From positions 27,045,410-27,109,409 of the forward strand of contig CM046873.1 in NCBI GenBank assembly GCA_025617745.1: DNA of 64,000 nt. Direction: 5' to 3'. The notes beneath the pieces were generated by a model. That model saw only the letters and a program-made list of their open reading frames with translations, was not told the origin of the DNA and searched no databases. Shown in pieces: positions 57,290-64,000 of the stretch; the first letter of the stretch is position 1; every line of letters begins with the position of its first letter. Position numbers and translations under genes: made by a program. The stretch is from Heliocidaris erythrogramma. Taxonomy: Eukaryota > Echinodermata > Echinoidea > Camarodonta > Echinometridae.

Positions 57290-58092
57290 ATCACTCTCAC
57301 TCATTCAACTTCTGTTGTGTTCTCGTGTTGAATCGTTTCTTGTTTGATTCTATGTTTGTTTTGCTTGATTCTTATCAAAAATGCATCTCCTATATTTCCC
57401 TGAAAATAAAAAGACGCTAAAATGAAGTAAAGGGAATCAGTTATGAATCCCTCAACCTCTGTCCACCCATGTTTAATTTATTCACGCCATATTCAACATA
57501 ATTATCAACGATCTGTCTCACACTTACTAGGCCTCAATAAATTAAGAAACTGCTGAATATTGAACGTAGCCATAATTTTGTTCTTACAAGATGAGAGAGG
57601 GGGGGGGGGGGAATGCAAGAGAGAAGTATCACAAATTTAAAAAAAATGCGTAAATAAAATTGATATTTAAGGAGCATTATTTTTCATTAGATTAGTATCA
57701 ATAGTTGTGTGTATGATGTTATACTAATGAAGCACCGCGTTATTTGGTTATTCTGCTTGGGTAGAAATAGATTGCAAGAGAAACCAAAATACTATGCATC
57801 ATGCATTATTTTGTTGCGATCATCGACTATTGGCCATTGTCTATGCGAACACGCCACGGGATAGAACTTTTCTTCTCAGGGGTCTATAACCCCACCCCCT
57901 AACTCTATGCGATCTCCATGTAGCAATTTATGACAGGATGTTCTTAGAAATCGGGGCCCATTGATGGACTATTCACCATTATCCAAAATACTGGCAGAGG
58001 GCATAGGACTTTTGTTTGCACCAGGATCTGCGTCAGGACTCTATACCCCCCCCCCCCCCTCCTGCTCGTGCCACCACTGCTATTATTTGTAT
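57290..58092. repeat. Segmental duplication, copy 2
   Basis: Second copy of the block at 55163-55950. Differences are mainly in homopolymer runs (G run near 57598, C run near 58049) and scattered substitutions. It is followed by GA-rich (58215-58290) and TA-rich (58361-58376) tracts. Confidence 0.88.
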
Positions 58093-59050
58093 ATAATAAT
58101 CACACTGTTGTTATAGGGGAATATATTATTCGTTAAATTGCATATCTCTAGAGCATCTTCCTTCATCATCAAGCAAAAAAAAATGGTCATCAAGAGAACG
58201 CAAAAAGAGTTAAATGAGAGAGAGAATGACAGAGAGAGAGAGACGGAGAGGGAAATAAACAAAACAGAAAGAGAGAGAGAGAGAGAGAGCGAGACATCAT
58301 GAACTGAGGGAAAGAGAGGGTGGGGGCTGCAGAGATTATTTATAAAATATATACATTATATATATATATATATATTAATCTATACTATGCATTTTCTATA
58401 CTATGCATTAGGCAAAGCAGGTCACGCCTCCTTTGTGTATGCTTACCAGTCACTTGTTCAGTGACGACAATTTTGATTGGGAATAGCATTTGATACATAA
58501 ATAGCATTATTTTCGCTCTATTTTCTATATTACCCCATCAATGTATATATCATTTAAAAGGTAAAACATTGACCATTATTGTCATATTTCTTGTTTTTTT
58601 TAATCTCTTAGAACTTTCAGTGAATTTGCTCTCAAACAGTAGGCTTCCCTCCATTTTCCTGATTGAAAAAAATGATTTCATATACGGCATATTTTACTAC
58701 ATATATGAACAGAAAATTGTATAAAGACTAACACCATTGTAAAGACCATAAACTCTACAATATTTCATGTGTACAAAGTTTCATTGTAAGATGCATTGGG
58801 AAAGAGATATGAGCCTTCTAATATCAAACACAGCTTATTCTTCGCGAAATTTACAAACCCAACAAAACCCTTGGCACTGGAGGGGTATTTGGCCTGGCAC
58901 CGGAAGAGTTAAGGTACCTATAAAGTGACATAGACTATATGCATGCAACAGTTCTGAAAAGAAAGGAACATGGACAGGAGATTGGGAGAAACAATTTTCC
59001 CCTTGTGTGTAATTCAGAAACCCAATCCTTGCAGAATACAGAAATCATAC

Positions 59051-59287
59051 CTGTGAATGATGAAACATTTAAAGACTCATCCATGGAGGTGACAAAAATA
59101 GTGTACCAAGTCCCTGGAGGCAACCCGCGATAGGTCACAAGACCATACTCGTTGTCAATGTCCATGTCTACTGCATCATCTGGTTCAATCCTATGGGTAT
59201 AGTTCGTATCGGCTGACAAACCCCAAGCAACCTGGATGAAGTCGGTACCACTGTCAACAAGAAGTATCTCCCCAGGTTGAGGACCAC
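59051..59287 (-). CDS. FN3 gene, exon c: short-type fibronectin III domain
   Basis: 237 bp, phase 1-1, 79 residues: GPQPGEILLVDSGTDFIQVA then W, and LPPGTWYTIFVTSMDESLNV as F-strand region, ending SSFTG. The acceptor is TTTGATTAG and the donor is ACAG|GTATGA. Its start (PxGEILVxD) closely resembles exon a. Confidence 0.8.
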
Positions 59288-59741
59288 CTAATCAAATGTC
59301 AGGTAATAAAATACAAGACACATGTACATGTATACATATGTTTTTTGGTTATCATAACATCCATAATGACAGGAAAAAAATACATTACCGTAAGTACATA
59401 GCAAAGATAGCTTGCACCCATTCCAAGCCAGGAATTTGTAGGGCGCCAATCTAGTTGCCTAATCAAAGGCGTTGGTGAGACTGGAAAAAACACTGCACAT
59501 GCATTCCATGACTCATTAGGAAAAGACTGAAGTAGTGGCTAGTTATAAACAGTTTTGAATAGGTACATGTACGTCTTAAAGAGAAGGTTGAGTTCTAGGA
59601 AAGGTGAAATATAATTTCTGAGCTTTCTCATTCCTTTTATGTCAGTTTGGAAGAAGATCACAGTAGAAATGTCCCCTGAAAAGGACTGCACTTCAAATGC
59701 CCTCATATTCAAAATATGCGAGAAATAAAAATGTTCAGTTT

Positions 59742-59901
59742 CAGAGGTGGATCCAGGCGGGGGCACCAAGGGCATCCCCCCTTGATTTAATTTTTCTTTT
59801 TGTAATTTTTACCATGGGAGGGGGATAGCCCCCCCACACCCTCCGCTCTCTCACTGCTGGGCCCCCCCCCCCTTATTTAAAAATTCCTGGATCCGCCACT
59901 G
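59742..59901. mobile_element. 160-bp MITE with CAG(T)GGCGGATCCAGG-type ends
   Basis: Left CAGAGGTGGATCCAGG and right CCTGGATCCGCCACTG are inverted with two mismatches. The interior is C/G-run rich. Target duplication not clear. Confidence 0.7.
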
Positions 59902-60781
59902 AGGCCGAACCTACAATGGGAGGACCTAAAGCTACGCACTTTGCTTTCAGCAGATCACATGCACTCAAACCATTCGGGATAACTGCACGCATTGCGTGCT
60001 TTAATTAATCTTGTGATTCAGAGCCCTAAAATATACCCCATGTACATGTATGATCGGAAAGAGCAAAAAAACTTCTGCGCAGACTGCATCCTTTTTTGTA
60101 CATGTAGCACATACAGCATGTGACACTGGAATATTTTTATTGCAAAAATAAGAATTGAAATTTCCTAAATTGGCTACATGTTGAAAAGTTTAAATCATGA
60201 TTTTTCCATTCAAATGGGTATTTTATTTCATTTCTCTATAAAAGGTGCTGGGTAAAGCTTAGTTTTAAAATCCATCCAACCAGGAGCAGAAGTAAAGTTG
60301 TGGTAAATGTATGTCAGCCTTAGAAATGAGTATTGCTTTCAATCAGGTCACTAAACTTATAAGAATACTATTCTTGTTCATTTTTTTTCTTGCATGTGCT
60401 CCCAGGAGGAAGACGTGTTACATTTCACTGCAAGTTTTTTTTTTTTTTTAATAATCTAGTCAAGCATATTCATATACATGTAGAAGGACATGTAACACAC
60501 GCTTTTTGCAACAAAGCCACATCATATGTCCTAAAGCAAATCCCCAATGGTACATTCTTAATGTCCAGTTGCATTGATTTGGGGATTTGTGTTTAACTGC
60601 AACTTTCCATGCCTGATGCCCTATGAAAAATGGGTCCATCTATGAATAAATAAATAAATAAATAACATCTCCTCATGATGTACGACTGAAATGAATCGGA
60701 TTATAAACAGGTTTAATGAAAAAAGACAGACATAAAAATGCAAGAGAAGGACAATAACAGAGATGAATAGGAAGGACAAAC

Positions 60782-61084
60782 CTGTCTCATCCATCATAAC
60801 GGGATTCCTGTCCTGATCACTCCTCTGCATGGGGAACAATCCCATGGGATCCAGGTATGTCCCAACCTCAAACGTGTAGTTTGTTACTGGAATAAGACCA
60901 GTCACGATGTAGTACCCAGAGCTGTCCGCTACAGGGATCACTTGTTTAAGGGTGCGCTCGCCGATAACCAGGTTAGTTACATAGACCTCAAAGCCATCGT
61001 GAGGGCTGGGTGGGGACATCCATGAAATGTTGGCGGTGAGGATCTCTGTGCTGACGATTGTGATAGCTGGTGGGGATTCAGGTC
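60782..61084 (-). CDS. FN3 gene, exon b: long-type fibronectin III domain
   Basis: 303 bp, phase 1-1, 101 residues: PESPPAITIVSTEILTANIS then W, DGFEVYVTNL as C strand, and LIPVTNYTFEVGTYLDPMGL as F strand, ending VMMDETG. The acceptor is TCTCATTCAG and the donor is ACAG|GTTTGT. Confidence 0.85.
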
Positions 61085-63168
61085 CTGAATGAGACAACAA
61101 TAAACAAAAATACAATAGCTCTCATTGAGCATGCAATCCTAACCCACTTCCTATCATTTCATATTGACTTTGTACATGTATATGCACAATATTGAGAAAT
61201 TTCATGAAAAAAGGGTCATTTTCATGTCTGCGAACATTGAAATGTAAATTTTGTTTTTTTAAGAGCAAGAAATATGAAAGAGCGTCATATATTTCAAAAA
61301 GGAAGTTGTGACTTGAATAACATAGGGTACTTTTGTGAATGTGTACTTGATAAGCAAAAAAATAGGGTTACGCACTCTGTAGGCCTACCTGTTTTTATGC
61401 AAAAAGGGGTTATGTTTTGTGGAAATTTTCTTGAAAGTATGCAAATTAGGGGGTAATTTCCGACTCTGCTAAAGATCACGTTTTACACCTTTTAGTACCA
61501 AGTGATACCACCAGGCTGCACACACCCCACAAAAAACAGCCTTCAAGTGCACATCATTATTTAAAAATGAAAGAAATAAGAGGCGATGGATATAGGCCTA
61601 AGGGTGATTTGCCCCTAAATTGCAAGAGACACCAAACACCAAGACATGTGACACTAACCATAATCACTTCATGAAAATAAATGGAGATGAAGAGCATTAG
61701 CCTTTGAAAGATATCATACAAGGTTTTTAACCCTGAAAAGGCCGGGCTATTTTTGCACTCTCTCAGCCGGGAGGGGGGAGGTGGGATGGATTCCATTCCC
61801 CTCCACCGGGATCTCGGCCATGGAGTGATGGAAATTTCTGCAATTTGCACATAGAGTATCTTAGAACAACCCTGTAAAGTTTCATATCTACCTGTATGAT
61901 GGTTTTTGAGTTATAGCTACAGGTAATTGATTATTTACACATGCACGAATTGACAATTCTGCATTGCGTACAATATATATATATATATATATATATACGA
62001 CGAAATATTCATTTTGGCCGTGCACAGCACAACGACTTTATAAATTACACGGCACTCATTGGTCGAAGTTTTATAAATTTGGTATCAAAAGATGCGCAAG
62101 ACTCTAGCAAAAAAGCCATGAAAGCTCACAAGTAATTCTTCAAATTTTTAAGTTTTGAAGTGTGGGAATAGCATTCGGTTGCTTCAAAGATAAAAACCAT
62201 GGCAAAAGCAGAGGGGAGAATTCAACGCAAATCAGACAAATGTTGCAAGGACATATGATGCATGTATTGTTTACATTAACAGTAGCTAGGAACTTGATGT
62301 TGACTACATGTATCTCCCATGAGGCATTACAGATTTCTGCCTGTCCGTAGCACCTGATAGGTGGAGGACCGTATTGTGAATACCGAGAATTATTAGTACT
62401 ACATGAATGCATCACAAACTACATTCTATTTTCTATTATCATAATGACAATGCCTGGTTTGAGGATAGCAAGTTTATATTCTTCAGACTGTAACCTCTTG
62501 ACTAATGAATTCTCTGATCCCCACAGGTTTAATTAGGGGTCGTTTTTCTGAAGGTTTATTTTTCGGAAGGTTCATAATTTTGAAGGTTCGCAATTCCATT
62601 AGGTATTGGGTTAATACATGTAGATTTAGAGCATTGTGTGCTGCAAGAAACAACACAGCAGATATATGAATAACAACCTATTAAGATGGTAATGTCTCTT
62701 GTTTTTCGGAAATATTACTTGATGACGTATTGATGACTACAGCCCATGCACTATAACACTATACTGAAAATGATCACACATGTACATTATCTGCACATAC
62801 AAATGTACATGTAGGCCCTACAATGATTCTTGAGTGGTAACACCCAAAAAAAATTGCAATTATAATACTTTTTGGGTCCTTCAAGTAAGACAAAGTGCAG
62901 ATCGATGTTTGGCTGAGATCTACATGTAATTATGATTGGCTGGAACAGAAACAACTGGTACGCAATGTAAAGTCTGGTTTGAAATCCCTCTAGAATTGAT
63001 GGTATAGATACCTACAACATGAAATCGGTGATGGAAGCTTATTTCCATTAACATGGTGCAATGTGACAGGGCATTTGCATGTACATTAGCCAAGTGACAC
63101 CATGCACATAATAAGCCCAAGACAATATATTACGATGTGGTGCTAACAGAGCTTGAAATTGTACATAC

Positions 63169-63411
63169 CACTTCTGAGCTGTGTGGAGGCTACAGGCATG
63201 CTTGAAACGACATCCAACAGAGTTACATTGATGACAGTGCCTGGCTTGTTAAAATAAATAGTAGTCGCAGTCTCAAATATCCCCGCTGTATCATTCGCAG
63301 CATCTGACGGCTCAAAACTCAAACCATAAAATGATCCATAATCCCTCCATTGGAGAAAGGCTGAGGCAGAAGTCACATCTGATACCAGGATTTCCCCAGC
63401 AGGGATCTCGT
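63169..63411 (-). CDS. FN3 gene, exon a: short-type fibronectin III domain
   Basis: 243 bp, phase 1-1, 81 residues: DEIPAGEILVSDVTSASAFL then QW, ending TQLRSG, with NKPGTVINVTLLDV as F-strand region. The acceptor is TTTGTACAG and the donor is AGTG|GTATGT. It is the rightmost recognised exon. The signal peptide and earlier exons must lie right of the window, because it opens in phase 1 after a good acceptor. The protein type (for example an R3-like receptor tyrosine phosphatase ectodomain) is a guess from FN3 style only. Confidence 0.78.
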
Positions 63412-64000
63412 CTGTACAAAGTGTATAAAAACACAGGAAGAAACAAAAAGCACACAAAACTGAAAGAAATAAGCTTTGCATAGATACAGAGTGCTACTAT
63501 GGTACATGTACATGTAGCTTTATAGCAAAATGTATGAACATGAAAAGACACGTATGGAATGCATCAAGCTTAAAGATAAAGTTCATTTGAGTTCTGGTCA
63601 TGAGATAGAATAGCGAAAGAAACTGTCACAAAACAATTGGGAAAGGCTATTACATAATAGGTGTATGCTGTACGGTATTGGAATCACCAAAAAGATAAGA
63701 AATTTACTCAATCCTGCTGAGTGTGACACTGCACACCGAAATGTGAAATAGGGGATGACACACAAATGCTCGGCCAGAATATTTCAGCTGTTTCTTACCA
63801 TATTTTGGATGTGAGAGCATTTGAAGAGCAATCCTTTTCAGGGGACATATCTACTATGATAATCTTCCAAACTAACATAAAAAGAATGAGAGAGGTCACA
63901 AATTCTTTTTTACCTTTCAAGTTTCCCTTTTTATAATTGCTTGTAATTAAACATATACATGTATCTGAATGAAAGTTTTGATACTATTTAGCCCAATGAA

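Noticed and set aside
59383-59480. Possible extra FN3 exon reading SPTPLIRQLDWRPTNSW
   Set aside because: It has an acceptor-like TTTTTTCCAG but is too short for a domain, has no matching phase-1 donor, and would break the phase pattern of the neighbours.

Overview
The window is animal nuclear DNA. Coding sequence is split into short exons with GT/AG borders, and the rest is AT-rich DNA crowded with transposable elements. A Death-NACHT receptor gene, a gene of tandem fibronectin type III (FN3) exons, CR1/L2-like non-LTR retrotransposons, a tyrosine-recombinase retrotransposon with split direct repeats, and very frequent TACATGTA octamers together suggest a marine deuterostome, most likely an echinoderm such as a sea urchin. 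That assignment is inference. A 500-base N run (41359-41858) marks an assembly gap.

Left part (1-16172): 1-3000 holds a 415-bp tandem duplication, unrecognised reading-frame fragments on the minus strand and a long foldback repeat. From 16172 down to 4419 on the minus strand lies an NLR-type gene. Four exons (15554-16172, 15089-15243, 12140-12450, 4419-5980) join with matching splice phases 0, 2 and 1. They give a Ser/Gly/Asn-rich N-terminal segment, a perfect 2A translational-recoding motif (DVESNPGP), a Death-like domain and a NACHT NTPase. Leucine-rich repeat exons are not visible; they would lie further left or be lost. Its introns hold a degenerate non-LTR retrotransposon (6943-10010), a 138-bp palindrome and two elements with ATGCCTCCGCC-type ends and internal minisatellites.

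Middle part (19620-41358) is a nest of mobile elements. A non-LTR retrotransposon (19620-20527 plus 28381-29992, minus strand) is split by an Ngaro/PAT-type retrotransposon (20528-28380, plus strand). That element has split direct repeats A1-coding-B1-A2-B2, a gag with a likely spliceosomal intron, RT, RNase H and a tyrosine recombinase, all frameshifted. It is itself interrupted by a 2-kb hairpin-ended element (23866-25911). The same 2-kb family then forms a tandem array (29993 to the gap) of at least six units. Each carries a tRNA-like Pol III module, a GAT-rich microsatellite and several CRE (TGACGTCA) octamers.

Right part (42700-63411) is a minus-strand gene of eleven recognisable FN3 exons, all phase 1-1, alternating between a short and a long subtype. 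It is probably the ectodomain of a large cell-surface protein whose two ends lie outside the window. Its introns hold several MITE-like inverted-repeat elements, a tRNA-related SINE, tandem duplications and CT-rich microsatellites.
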